Assembly: GCA_001630475.1 (NCBI GenBank)
Contig: KV419404.1
Span: 416,225 to 480,224, forward strand
Reading direction: 5' to 3'
DNA: 64,000 nt
From: Sistotremastrum niveocremeum HHB9708
Taxonomy: Eukaryota > Basidiomycota > Agaricomycetes > Sistotremastrales > Sistotremastraceae
Below the pieces are notes generated by a model that ran no database searches, had not been told where the DNA came from, and was given only the letters and a program-made list of their open reading frames with translations. Made by a program: the position numbers and the translations under genes. How positions within the stretch are numbered: the first letter of the stretch is position 1; every line of letters begins with the position of its first letter. Positions 24,529 to 35,750 of this stretch are shown one piece after another.

Positions 24529-27500
24529 ATGGCTTTCTTCGGCCTGCCAGAAAGCCAAAAGTACCTCGAAGGTGGCTTACATGAAGACGAAGATGTCGCA
24601 GTTTACACCTGGGGTGAGGATGGATATGACGGCTTGGGCGACGCTCTGGTAGAAGGAAACGATGACTTCAACGACGATACATTTGGCGGATCGGATCCCA
24701 TCGGTAAGATAATTCATAAAGCAGAATACTTGATACTAGACCATTGCACAGGCCAGGATTTCGACTTCCAAAGCGGTCGCAAATTAGAAGCCCTGGAGCG
24801 ACCTGCGGAAAGGACGCAGACATATCAATCAGATCGTGACCATCATGTACCAGAACAACGACTTGAGCCACAGAAACCTCAAGGTATGCAAAGCTGACCG
24901 GCCACTTGTTTTATCCTGACAAAAGCCTAACAACATGAGATTAGAGCAGCCTAAAGCCTCCACCATTGAATCACTATGGGACAACAAATCTCCATTCTCG
25001 GTGCTCCCAAAATTTGACAGCAACCGTGGTGCTGAGAGGCCACATCTAGGATCTCAAGGAAGTGCGCAATCCACTGACCACGGGCGCACCCAGAGCCACC
25101 CGCGCATACGAACTGTGGAGGAGATTGAGGCAGAAATGAGAGCAGCAGCTAAACAGGCTCGAAGTGGAGATTCCCCGTCCCTCCCTCGAGCGTATGCACA
25201 GCCTTCAGACGGCCATCGTCCGCAACCAACATCACTGGAGGAACTAGAGCGACAGATGAAACAACACAATCTCAATCAACTACCGCGAGGCTCTTCCCCT
25301 CTTACAGGGTTCCCGACTCATGTTGCTCAACATTCTTTTGCTCATCAGCGAGGCTCGGACGGTAGAAGCTCGTCTGGTTCTATTTCTGAGGCGCAGCTCC
25401 TCCAACTTCAGCGCCTTCAATTGCAGCAACAGCAACAACAACAGCAAGAAGCCCTGCAGCAGCAGATGTATCGCCAACGGCAAGTCGAACTCGCAGAAAT
25501 GCAGGGTCAAATCCCTCTAGACTATCAGCAGCAGCAGCAGCAAGCACTCGCACAATATCAACAGAGTCTGCTCGCTCAACTTAAACCGGATGAATTTATC
25601 CAGGCATCTTCACGTTCTCCTCAACTCTCTTTTGATCCTGAAGTACAAGAGGCTGTTCGCCAAAAAGCCTCGCGCCAGATAATGGAACAGGAGCAATTGG
25701 AAGGGCGTCGGCGTCGCAAAGCGATGAAAATTTCGCGAATGGTATATTTTATGCCCTTTTCCAGCACTGTTACGCTAATGTTTTTCCGCTAGTCCCGATA
25801 TAATGATCTCATGACTCAGTCCGATAAGGACTTCATCACTCGTATACAAGTCTCGCAACTGGTGACTGCGGATCCATACGCCGAAGACTTTTACGCACAG
25901 GTCTGGAGTACGTTGGTACGCAATCGTATGGGTGGGGGTGACACCGAAGGCTCTGTCATCAAGTTTGGTCAAAATGGCGGCGTCGGAGGCGGGGTGCCAG
26001 GTCAGCGTGGCAGCGGACGACGACAAAACGCAATCCAGAGAATGGAAGCCCAAGTGGAAAGAATAATAAGCAACGCCCGTATCCGCGAAAAGGAGAAAGG
26101 TCTTCATTGTTGGTCTTTATATTGTGCCTCGTGCCCATTGCCTAAGAATATTCTGTCGTAGCCATTCATAGTCTCCAAGGCGCCCTGGGCAAGACGTCGG
26201 GCAGAAGTTACAAAGCTGCCCCGAGACAATTACTCCAGGTCGATGCTGTGGCACCCTCCTCGCCTAGTCTATCGCATACGCAGGCGCAGCAACACACTCG
26301 CGAAGGCTCCGCCGACTTCATTGCTCATACCGCCAAGTCAAGTGTACACGCAACTACCCATCAGCGTGAGCCATCTCCGGTTGAAGTACGTAGTTCTCTT
26401 GTCATGCTTACTGTCCTCTTGCTCACGAGTATAGGCTGAGGGTCATTCGGATAATAAGCCTCTTACCAGGAAACAAGCACTCATGTTGATTGAGGGTCTG
26501 TATGACCTTTTGCTTAAGATTGAGCACATGAGACGCGAGCAGCCGGCGCCAGAAGATCTTGCTGGCGTGGATGACTGGTACGTCAACCTCGAGTAAAACA
26601 CTCAGATTGAATCCAATCATCCGCAATGTAGGAAGAACAGGCGGGCCAGTTTAATAGACGAAGTTCTGCATACTCTTCAGACGCAAGTCCCTCTTGATGC
26701 CTGGTAAGTTTCTATACCCTGCATCACATAATCGAGAGCTGACGAGGGGTGATCCCAGCGTCCCCCACCCTTTAATCTCCATATTGGCGCCAGCTAAAGG
26801 GAAGCGGGTTATCCCTCGTGTATTGCGTCATCTAGATCCTCGACGTCAACTCGGCCTGCTCTATGCGATTGTCGCAAATTTCTCGCAATTGGACGTGGTC
26901 ATCGATGCCCATTATCTTGACACTCCACAAGACTCGCCAGAACGAAAAGAAGTCGAGCGTCAGACACAACTGTTCATCACTCATGTCTTCCAAAGTTACC
27001 TCCCGCTGCTCCAAGATCTCACGTTACAACCTATTCACGAAATGACGATACTTCTTCTTGAGAGGGGGAACTTAGTCCTGTTGGCGAAGTCACGGGTAAC
27101 CATCACCATCATACGCCTCGGAGATTTCCACGTCTGATTGTGTGATGCAGCCGGGTTTACACCTATTGACATTTATCCTAAGTCAAGTCGAAAATTTCAA
27201 GCAAGAGATAGCAGAAGGTTCTCAGCGTGCTGGGTTGCCAACATCATCTGAACTGCAATCATGGTGAGTACTTCTCTTGATCGTCGCAAAAAGCTCGGTC
27301 TAAAGATCATGTAGGCAAACCCTCTATGATCGTCTCTTCCATGTTCTGTCCTCGCATCTTGTGGACTTTTTCCCGTCAACGAGGTTGGCGGCTGCGATGC
27401 CTTTCGGTATAGATTATTATTTGGATCCTAATATCACGGACGTCCTGGATCTTCCCGTTTGGAGGTTCCTGGCGGCTTTTGCGGTGCATGCCTCTATGGA

Positions 27501-27706
27501 GCAGCAACAAATCCTTGTCGTTCGCTTACGTGAAAAAGTATTGGATAATGTGGTCAGTGCTAGTAAGGGTACAGAAATCGAATACAGAAGAAGGCTGGAT
27601 AATGTCGACTTGGTACGTCAAACCACCGTAACACCTTCTCGTCACTTATACAGAAGTCCAGTTCTTGCACGCACTGGGTTTGGATAGCTCCCAGATTAAT
27701 ATATGA
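24529..27706 (+). CDS. PAT1: mRNA decapping/decay factor PAT1
   Basis: Scaffold protein of the 5'-3' mRNA decay pathway; it links the Lsm1-7 ring, Dhh1 and the decapping enzyme in P-bodies. The N-terminus MAFFGLPESQKYLEGG, then FNDDTFGGSDPIGQDFDF after splicing, is the conserved Pat1 start. A Gln-rich middle follows, with a QQQQQQQQ tract at about 25420-25450. Then come the mRNA-decay helical blocks SDKDFITRIQVSQLVTADPY and EDFYAQVW and the C-terminal alpha-superhelix (LLIEGLYDLLLKIEHMRRE-like, RKGKRVIPRVLRHLDPRRQ). The last intron uses the acceptor ending at 27661, giving VDL-FLHALGLDSSQINI and a stop at 27704-27706, which matches the family C-terminus. It ends 61 bp from the convergent glycosyltransferase stop. 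A TIR element lies about 150 bp upstream. Confidence 0.93.
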
Positions 27707-27767
27707 AATTGTATAGGCATTAGGGGTCTTACGTGTCTGTATAGTCAATTGCATCTTGGTCTCATTT

Positions 27768-29695
27768 TCAATCGTGCGTTCCTTCATACACGCCCACACA
27801 CAGCAGCTCCCTGGCATCGTACGTGTAGGCATTGGAATGTCTCCATTCACAGCTTGAGACTTCCAACCTTCGTTCGTAAGCTATGCGTGCTATATCAAGC
27901 TCAGTCGTAGGCAATCCTAGTAGGTCAAGGATAGGAAGATTCTCCCAGTCGGGAAGATTCGCGTTCGGGAGGTCCAGGATGTCCACGCCTGTCAAAGATA
28001 AACCAGGCAGTGGCATAAGCGGGACCGTGAATAGGGCCTTCTTAGCGAGATAAACTTCTTTCGATTCTTCTTTGACATGTGAGCCTATTTCAAGATGATT
28101 GGTCGATAAGGACATGAAATCCGGATAGTTCGGGTAGCTACGTTGGAAGAATTAGCGGTGCTGGTCATGAAACGACTGAATCGCATACAGCATGAGATAT
28201 CCGCGCAAGTAAATTAACTCAATCAAATATTTCTTCCATGATCTTCGCCAGAAATTCGATCTCACGTCAGGGACGATCACGTCAGAGATATCGTGGGTGG
28301 CCTCGGAGAGTCGTAGAACGAGATAATCGTGAAATTCCCTCCAGTGTTCCGGGAAGAAGAGTGCACCCCAGCTACAGGGAATCTGAGATACATAGGGAGT
28401 GCCTGGATCGGGGAGGCGTAATTTGGAAAACAGATCTCGCGCACTGAACGGTCGTCGGCCTGAAAGAGAGAGTTCCAGAGTTTTCTGTTGATACAGACTG
28501 ATGCCGAAGAGACGAGGAGACACGTTTTTATCGAGGCCATATCTATGATATGGACAGGGAAGCAGCGGATCGGCAGACAGGATACCAGACACTTACCTAT
28601 AACGAAGTAAGGTCATTTTGAGCCATGCATAGAACATGGGAGACAGTTCAACGTCGTCTTCAATAATGACACCATGTGAATGGTTTCCGGCAGGATACCA
28701 CGATTCGACAACAGCTGAGAGGAGGCCGCCTTTTATCACCCGATGGCGCATATATGAATCTCCATGGGGCCATGTAAATGAGTTCGCCAAAGACAAGGTA
28801 GAACTGTCCGCAGTTTGTTCGAGATTGAGGTGAATGCTGGGTCTGTCTCCGAAATACAGGGCTGTTTTGAGCGAATCGAGTGTCCGTGAGAGAGACTTCG
28901 GCCTGTCATTTGTCACAACAACCAAGGTCACTGAAGGAATATGCCAATCTGTATTTCACTGAGTACCAATGATACGACCACAACAGAATATAACATACTG
29001 GACCACTCAAGGAGACTTAGTGTGCTCATCCACTCCGTGTACGGCAGATCTGCTGGAGGGATGTGTATAGCCACATATTCCAGGGATTCGGGAGGGAACA
29101 GAGCTTCAAAGTCCCTTTTTGTGACGTCGGAGTGAGTGGAATAGAGAATCACGTCGAATGAATTGGTTTGGGCAGTGAAGGCTTCTCGAATTGCGGTGAT
29201 CCTTTGTAAGTGAGTTTCGCGGGATGATGAGGTCGATTCGAAGGGAACGAGGCATCCATTGCTAGTTTTAATCGGGGTTTGTCCGTCGTCATTTGCATAG
29301 AGCAAGACGGTGAGGGTATGGTTGGAGTTCAGCAGTCTGCAAACTAGCGGCGAAAAGGAGACAAGGTCATTTCGATTCGGGAGAACTATCAGAAAATGTC
29401 CGGGACTTGTTTGACTGTCTTGAGGGGACCGCCTTGTTATTGGCAAAACTGGGGATGTTGCACCATGTCGCGAGATAAATGTCCAAGGATGTCGAATCCG
29501 CCAGATTAAGAGGAGTGCTAAGACAGACGAGAATAAGAGAAGGGCTATATACTTGATCTGATTTTGGAATTTTGAGAAGATCGAACGACGGAGACGTTTG
29601 GTTCTGGGACTGAGAGCCAACAGGGCCATGAGAAGTCGACAACGACGAAGACCTCGAGATAACGCGAGCTCCGATCTCCGATCCGATGACTTCAT
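27768..29695 (-). CDS. Type II membrane glycosyltransferase, GT-A fold (GT2/GnT-I-like)
   Basis: Predicted Golgi/ER glycosyltransferase of unknown acceptor. The start chosen is MKSSDRRSELALSRGLRRCR (29695); a later in-frame ATG (29629) gives MALLALSPRTKRLRRSIFSK. Both leave a basic N-terminus before one membrane segment, YIALLLFSSVLALLLIWRI, as in type II enzymes. Exon 2 has the GT-A Rossmann start VTLVVVTNDRPKSLSRTLDS and the acidic metal/sugar-nucleotide motif GVIIEDDVELSPMFYAWLK (DxD-like). Later exons read GALFFPEHWREFHDYLVLR and SNFWRRSWKKYLIELIYLRG. The exact family and substrate were not recognised. It is divergent from HPT1 with only about 78 bp between start codons. Confidence 0.75.
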
Positions 29696-29773
29696 CAAAA
29701 AAATCAGAAGTGTTCCTAGATTTTCTAACCCTAGTGCCCACCCCAGCCTATTATCCTTGTCTTCTGTTCGAAT
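29696..29773. promoter_or_regulatory. Very short bidirectional promoter region
   Basis: Only about 78 bp separate the chosen start of the minus-strand glycosyltransferase from the plus-strand HPT1 start. If the glycosyltransferase uses the later ATG, the gap is about 144 bp. Both 5' leaders must overlap or be very short. No TATA box is evident. Confidence 0.5.
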
Positions 29774-30946
29774 ATGCCTGAAGAGCCCCCACATCTTCGT
29801 CCTACTTATAATGAAATCCATGAACTTATTGGCGCCGCAAGTGTGCGTATTGCGGCAGAGTTCAAACCTGATATGATTATCGCAATCGGTACATCTGATC
29901 TAATCTTTTCGAGGCATGCCATTCACGCATATCGACAGGCGGAGGGTAATTGTCGAGTCTATTCATGAATCGAAAAGCAACGCTCACGAAAATTTCAGCG
30001 GTTTCTTCCCAGCGAGAGTGCTCGTGCGTTCAATCCCAAAAGGTCTCGCGTGCCCAACTCACGTCTCGTACAGCGTACGTTTTTGACACACCCAACGACG
30101 AAGCGCAACATCCCCATCCAAGTGAGTCGTTTCTTGAGTCTCCTTGTATGCAGCTCATCCTATCGTCAGGCAATTGGCTTGTCCCTGTACGAGTCGCTCC
30201 CCGACACCACAGCAGAGCAGGTCGGAAGTGAAGTGATCAGAACTCAGTGGCTGTGAGCTCCTCGGATAATATGGCAATCACGAATACTGAGTTTCGAAAG
30301 TGGTCCCGAATCCAAGGTTCTATTGGGCCGTCGTGCCCTGATTGTTGTACGTACCACCGATGTTGAATTGTGCTTGAGTTTGAGAATGGGTGCAGGACGA
30401 GGTTGACGATTCACGCAAGACGCTGCAGTACCGTCGCTCTCATCCTGCTTTTGGCCAATCCTGACATGATATCAGTTACGCTGTTGCCGAGTTGCAAAAG
30501 GACGTCGAGCGGGCCTTAGAAGAACTCCCAGAAGCTGAGCGAGAGGCCGCCAGGACCAAGTTTGCGATCTTTGTGGTGCATAACAAGGTGCGATATAAAC
30601 CCGACGTCGTCAACGAGTCGGTGACTAAGGCGGTGTCGTAGCTTAAAGCCAAAGACGGAGACCTTCCGGCAGACATTCCGTGAGTAGCAAAGGGCAAGAG
30701 TCGTTTGACCAGCTAATTCAGGTTTAGATATTATGCCGGTGCCGAGGTTGAAGACTTGTGGTAAGCAGCAACCAAGTTCGGAAGTGGTGAGAATGAAGCT
30801 GAATAGCCCCGTCCAGGTTGGATTATCCATGGGAAACAAGGTGAGGATTTATGAGAATCGGACGTCCGTGGAACTGACACGTTAGCAGAGATATTCGTGA
30901 GCACGATAGATTGGCGGCGTTGGACAGAGAGGCGAAGCAGACTTAG
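29774..30946 (+). CDS. HPT1: Hypoxanthine-guanine (xanthine) phosphoribosyltransferase, yeast HPT1 type
   Basis: Cytosolic purine-salvage enzyme that makes IMP/GMP (possibly XMP) from the base and PRPP. It starts MPEEPPHLRPTYNEIHELIG; exon 1 ends at 29888. A 7-nt exon (29939-29945) and the next exon (from 29999) complete FKPDMIIAIGGGGFFPARVL. Following exons give RTFLTHPTTKRNIPIQ, AIGLSLYESLPDTTAEQVGS, EVIRTQWLFESGP-like, then LLGRRALIVDEVDDSRKTLH, the PRPP-binding loop. The end is WLDYPWETRDIREHDRLAAL. I count 11 introns in under 1.2 kb, each joined in phase without a stop. IGGGGF[IF]PAR[IV]LRTFL and VDEVDDxRxTLHYA are diagnostic for the yeast HPT1 subfamily. Confidence 0.92.
29939..29945 (+). 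other. 7-nt microexon in HPT1
   Basis: GCGGAGG is flanked by CGACAG (acceptor) and GTAATT (donor). Joined to exon 1 (ATC G) and exon 3 (C GGT TTC) it yields Ile-Gly-Gly-Gly-Gly-Phe. Skipping it would keep neither the four glycines nor the frame, since 7 is not a multiple of 3. Confidence 0.85.
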
Positions 30947-31144
30947 AGAGTAGCCAATGTAACGCTGTGCGATTGTACGAAACCATATAAAGTCAGGTTT
31001 CCGCTCAATAGAGATCAGTCACCGTGGGAAGTCAGTCCTTGGATCCCTTGGATCGTGTGGGACCAACGCATCAGTTGTGCTCTGCAATTCGGCCGTCTAG
31101 CACGTTGCAGACAACGTACTCGACATCCTCGTCACTGACGAGGC

Positions 31145-32481
31145 ATGGCTGATGAAATAGAATATGAAGCACTTTCGCCCAATGCGGGTCTCATGGCAAG
31201 TCTCGGCGATACCTTGAAACCCTGCAGACGACGCTGACGCAACGTTCTCAACACAGGTTAACATGTTTGCAGGCTCCCTTGTGAGTGTTAATCCATCAGG
31301 TTACTATGGCCCACACAAAAGAAGAGAATGCGTCCCAAGAGACGACTTTTTGCGTCACTCTCATTTTTCTACTTCAATTTTACAACTTGAATTCGAACGT
31401 CAGAGAGTCGAGAACCTGAATTTTACTACAGGCTGGCATCACAGAGCATGCTGTTATGTTTCCCATCGATAGTATAAAGGTGCACTCTATTTTGAATTTT
31501 TCGCATACAAGAGGAGAGGAACTGATCGTCTGGCCTCCTAGACTCGAATGCAGGTCTTCACAACATCACCTGCAGCAATTTATTCCGGCGTCGGCAATGC
31601 ATTCACTCGTATATCTTCGACCGAGGGCATGAGAGCGTTATGGCGTGGCGTTTCGTCCGTCATTTTGGGCGCAGGACCTGCACACGCAGTACATTTCGGA
31701 GCGTACGAGGCTATAAAAGAGTTGGCTGGGGGAAATGAGGCAGGAAATCAGGTAGTCGCTACTGGTGCGTCTCATCTATCATTTAATTAGCAAACTTTTA
31801 CCTGACCAACGATTGTCATCAAGCCGCCGCTGGCGCATGTGCCACAGTAGCCAGTGACGCCCTCATGAATCCGTTTGACGGTAAGTTTCGCCCGTTCTCC
31901 AAGCCAAATCTACGTGAGACCTTAATTCCATCTCCGCAGTCATAAAGCAACGGATGCAAGTCCACAACTCCGAATTCAGATCAGTATGGACATGTGCACG
32001 GACAGTCTACGCTCAAGAAGGCTTCGGAGCATTCTATATATCCTATCCTACCACCCTCACTATGACCGTCCCTTTCACCGCCGCCCAGTTCACTGTCTAT
32101 GAACATGTCAAAAAAATCCTCAATCCGACGAATAGCTATTCACCCCTCACACACGTCTTTGCAGGAGGCGTGTCTGGTGCCGTGGCAGGCGCAATAACGA
32201 CTCCTTTGGACGTCGCTAAAACTCTCCTTCAGACCCGAGGGACGACTGATGATCAGCAGATCAGACATGCGAGAGGCATGGTCGATGCCTTCCGGATAAT
32301 ATGGCAGCGTGATGGATTGAGAGGATTTGGGAGAGGGCTGACTCCTAGAGTATTGACCTTCATGCCCAGCAATGCGCTTTGCTGGCTATCTTACGAATTC
32401 TTCAGTGAGTACCGAATACTCGTCATTTCTGCATCTCCCTGACGCACCTCTTTTTCTGCAGAGGCCGCCATTCGGGACTAG
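31145..32481 (+). CDS. MRS4: Mitoferrin, mitochondrial iron carrier
   Basis: Mitochondrial carrier family protein of the Mrs3/Mrs4 type; it brings Fe2+ through the inner membrane for haem and Fe-S synthesis. It starts MADEIEYEALSPNAGLM, then VNMFAGSL and AGITEHAVMFPIDSIK. The three carrier signatures are present: PIDSIKTRMQ, PFDVIKQRMQ and PLDVAKTLLQTRG. The MNPFDVIKQRMQVHNSEFRS and FYISYPTTLTMTVPFTAAQF blocks match mitoferrins rather than other carriers. The final exon adds KAAIRD before the stop at 32479-32481. Intron 1 (31196-31256) has a GC donor; all others seen are GT-AG. Choice between Mrs3 and Mrs4 names is arbitrary, as basidiomycetes usually have one gene. Confidence 0.94.
31196..31256 (+). 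other. GC-AG intron (mitoferrin intron 1)
   Basis: The exon ends AATGCGGGTCTCATG and the intron starts GCAAGT, the classic GC-donor context, ending ACACAG. Splicing here joins GLM to VNMFAGSL in frame. Using the GT four bases later (GCAA|GTCTCG) creates an immediate TAA stop. Confidence 0.8.
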
Positions 32482-32792
32482 AATATCACTTTTACTAGCT
32501 TTCTTTGTGCTGATGCCCTAGTTATTTTTTTATTTGTTGATGATTTGTACGGATCTCTTACCTCATAATAGCATACAACATTTACGAGTTCCCAGTCGAT
32601 GATCTCACAATCAAGTCCCGTGGACAGCGAAAGCTGCGCCGAAAAGCATCTCGCAACCACGGCAAAAATGCTCTGTGCGATATTCGGCGTACTCAAAGTC
32701 TAATGATGTCTGTACACAGACTGGCGCTGTAGTGCTACATTGTGTCCAAGAAATTATTGGCTATACGTAATGAATCAATGCTATCAATCCGT
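32482..32792. other. Convergent 3' intergenic region mitoferrin / CPS-A
   Basis: This 311-bp A/T-leaning stretch lies between two stop codons. It should hold both 3' ends. No gene or repeat was recognised. Confidence 0.45.
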
Positions 32793-35253
32793 CTAGATCT
32801 CGTCCGATTCATCGACATTCATGATCAAATTAGACCAGAATTTGATTAGTTCAAAATAGGAACCGGCTCGAATGGCCTATTTAAACAGGTTAGAGAGAAG
32901 GTAAACCGAGATCAAGCTCCACGAACCTCGTTAATGGTGTGAATATCGGGCCATTTCGAGGTGTAACTCTTATGATTATAACGGAAGATATTCTTAGTGA
33001 GCTTCCAGTAGAAGCGGGTATCTGTATTGCCTGCATATAGCGAGTGAGCCAACGACGATATATTTAAGAACTGGGAGGAAGTTTACCAGTCGAGACCCCA
33101 GGGGCAACATAGATTGGTTTACCAGAGGTCTTATATGCGTCTGAGGCCTCGTGGGTAGCGATTATCGTACCAGAAAGTATTCTATATGCTTGTGCCTCGG
33201 GATCTGTCGGTGTAATAGGAGCGGGATCGAAAGCCATTTTGAACGCGTCGGTCAATGTGATAGATCCATCAAAAGGACCTTCAGGCCCGATGATATCTTC
33301 CTCGAAAGCATTTAACGAGAAGTTGTAGTGTATCGCTAGGGACTTGACCAAAGCGGTGTCGCGTTCCTCGACGGCAGCGAGAGAGCTAGGTTTAAAATGA
33401 GAATCATCGAAAACGTAACAAGCGAATGTTCTACCTGTCCAAAGCAATTCTGTGGTTGATAATGGCACTGGCAGATTCAGGCAAAACATTCGCTTTGACT
33501 CCCCCAGTTATAACATCAATCGCTTGAGTAGTCCCCACTTGAGCTTTGAACTCTTTGACCTTGAAGAAGTAATCTTGAACTTCTCTCAAAGCACGGTCAC
33601 TCTTCAGAGATCGTCTTATCGACTTCTTGACGTCCCTTGGGAGATCGCCGTGTGCACCGAAACACTGGATTGTATGATACGTAGCAGCTGATCGCTCCAA
33701 CGTCGTTTTAAACGGATGAGATTCATACTGCACAAGCATAGAAGCCAAGACACCGATGCTCTATAGTATTGATGAGTACCTGGCCGTAAGTCAGTATATA
33801 GAGGCCCACCGTATGCTCTGGGGGCGTGCTAGAGTGACCGCCAGGACTTCGCACCTGTGTCTGGTTTGAGAAGAAGACCCTCCAGGTGATTAGCTAATAA
33901 AATACCTCTATCTTGGCATTAAGGTATCCTTTCTCTGCAATGGCGGGTACTGCGAAGATGGCACCGTATTTCTCTGAGTAGCCGTCTGTCCGAACGCTGA
34001 TCAGCGGTTTTGTCGAAGGTATCGAGTAAAAATCGCTTACTTCCTTCATCTACCAACATAGCGAATGCATCTTCACCGTAAATTTTGAGAATCTCAGGAG
34101 CAAGCTTCGCGGCACCCTGATAAAATCTTGAGCCTTTTCAGCAGTTAGAGCGAGTTGACTATCCTACGTTGCTTCCGTCTGCCTCTTCGTCACAGCCAAA
34201 TGAAAGCACCACAGTCCGACTTGGTTTAAAGCCCTGGGCAATCAGGGATTCGATAGCGATCATGATGCTGATCAGGCTGCCTTTATCGTCGGATGCTCCA
34301 CGGCCCCAGATGTATTCACCTGAGCGATTGCTTTTCAAAAAGGAGCACAACCCGAATCACAAAGTAAAATTGACCATCAAAATATCCGGAGTAGGGAGGC
34401 TGTACCCATTTGTCGACGGTGAGAGGGTCAACGGGAACAACATCTAAACAGCATTAGAGGCGGCGAATTCACCTCATCTAAATAATTTACCTTGATGAGC
34501 TGCCAATAAAATAGGCTTCAAACTGGAGTCCGAACCAATCCACTCGTATAGGAGGGCTTTCGATTGATCAGAAACAGACCGACATGAAACATGAAAAGGG
34601 TTACCGTATGTATTGACTTTCGTGACCTTCAGTGTTGAATATCTATGAAATTGGTTAATTCCGGGAGAGAATCTAGGGTAATCTCGCTTACATCAGAGGG
34701 AATTTCTCCGCAAGATAATCGTGAAAGGGGCCGAACGCAAGCCATCTAGGGTCCTGCCCCACAGGACTCATCTAGAACGCATATGGTCAATTTATCCGTC
34801 ATTGTTGCGCACTGGAGAGTAACAGAGGCTTACGTGATCATAGACTTCTGTCCTAAGAGAGAAAGTAAGTCATGCTTCTCCGTCGCGCATGCGAAACACG
34901 TACGGTATTTGGACTGCGCCACTGAGCAACTTGATGGCATCTTGCTTGAATTCTTCCGTGGCATACAAGCCACTCAAGTCTTCCGCAATATATTTATGCT
35001 TGATAGGAACTATTCCTTCGGGCTGAGGACATAAAGCTTCGAGGCTTTCTGTCGTGTGATCCAACCATCGGCCGTGCAAGAAGTGCAGGAACGACTCGGC
35101 CCAGAAGATATGGAAGAGCAGATAGATAGCGCCACACGAATAGAGGAGCTTTCGAGATCGTGTGCGTCGGGGTGCGCTGGTACTCGTCGAAACCTCAACG
35201 ATGGGCTCTAGGAGCAACGCATCGCGCTCACTTTTCTCTCCTGACCCGGCCAT
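32793..35253 (-). CDS. CPS1: Vacuolar carboxypeptidase S-like M20 metallopeptidase, copy A
   Basis: Zinc exopeptidase that frees C-terminal residues from small peptides in the vacuole. The start MAGSGEKSERDALLLEP (35253) precedes an N-terminal anchor segment LYSCGAIYLLFHIFWAESFL, as in yeast Cps1, which enters the vacuole as a membrane-bound precursor. Metal-site motifs are intact: LLAAHQDVVPVDPL (His and Asp ligands), WGRGASDDKGSL (bridging Asp) and SFGCDEEADG (catalytic and ligand Glu). The dimerisation part reads VRSPGGHSSTPPEHT, and the late ligand region TGGVKANVLPESASAIINHR. The last exon, YFELIKFWSNLIMNVDES, ends at 32793. Many short introns occur at the same sites as in copy B just upstream, so the pair is a tandem duplication. 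Confidence 0.92.
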
Positions 35254-35750
35254 GATGGTGGTAGACAGACAAGCTACTACTCCGTCCGGGGCGGCGCTCT
35301 TATATTGACAGGTAGAGGTATCGCTTCCGGATCCGCATCCTAACTTATCGGACGAACAGAACGCGGCAGGCGGCCCGAATGAGGAATCGAGGAAAAGCCT
35401 AAATGACAATCTTCGGAGTTGTGCCTGGCTATAGCTGGCACTCTCCCAAGTTGTCCTGCCCAACCAAATTACTGCAACCGCACTTGCCTAGACGAATGGA
35501 TGGTACAGCCACGAGTGTCAGGGACTCTAGGGACTTATTGTAAACTCAGACAAGCGTAGCGCTTGAACGTGAAACGCGGCTTTCGTTCGAAAGAAGCTCA
35601 GGGCAGTGCAATACAATTAATGACATGTTACTGTATCTATGATTTTCAGGGACCTTATGATGTTATCGTGCAATGGTTATATTAGTACAACACATCAGAG
35701 ACTCAGAGCCTCCATAACCGCACTTCAACAGATTTACAGCACATTTCTTT
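35254..35750. other. Spacer between the two CPS genes
   Basis: This 497-bp stretch must hold the promoter of copy A and the 3' end of copy B. It contains no frame that looks coding. No fragment of a third CPS copy was seen. Confidence 0.5.
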
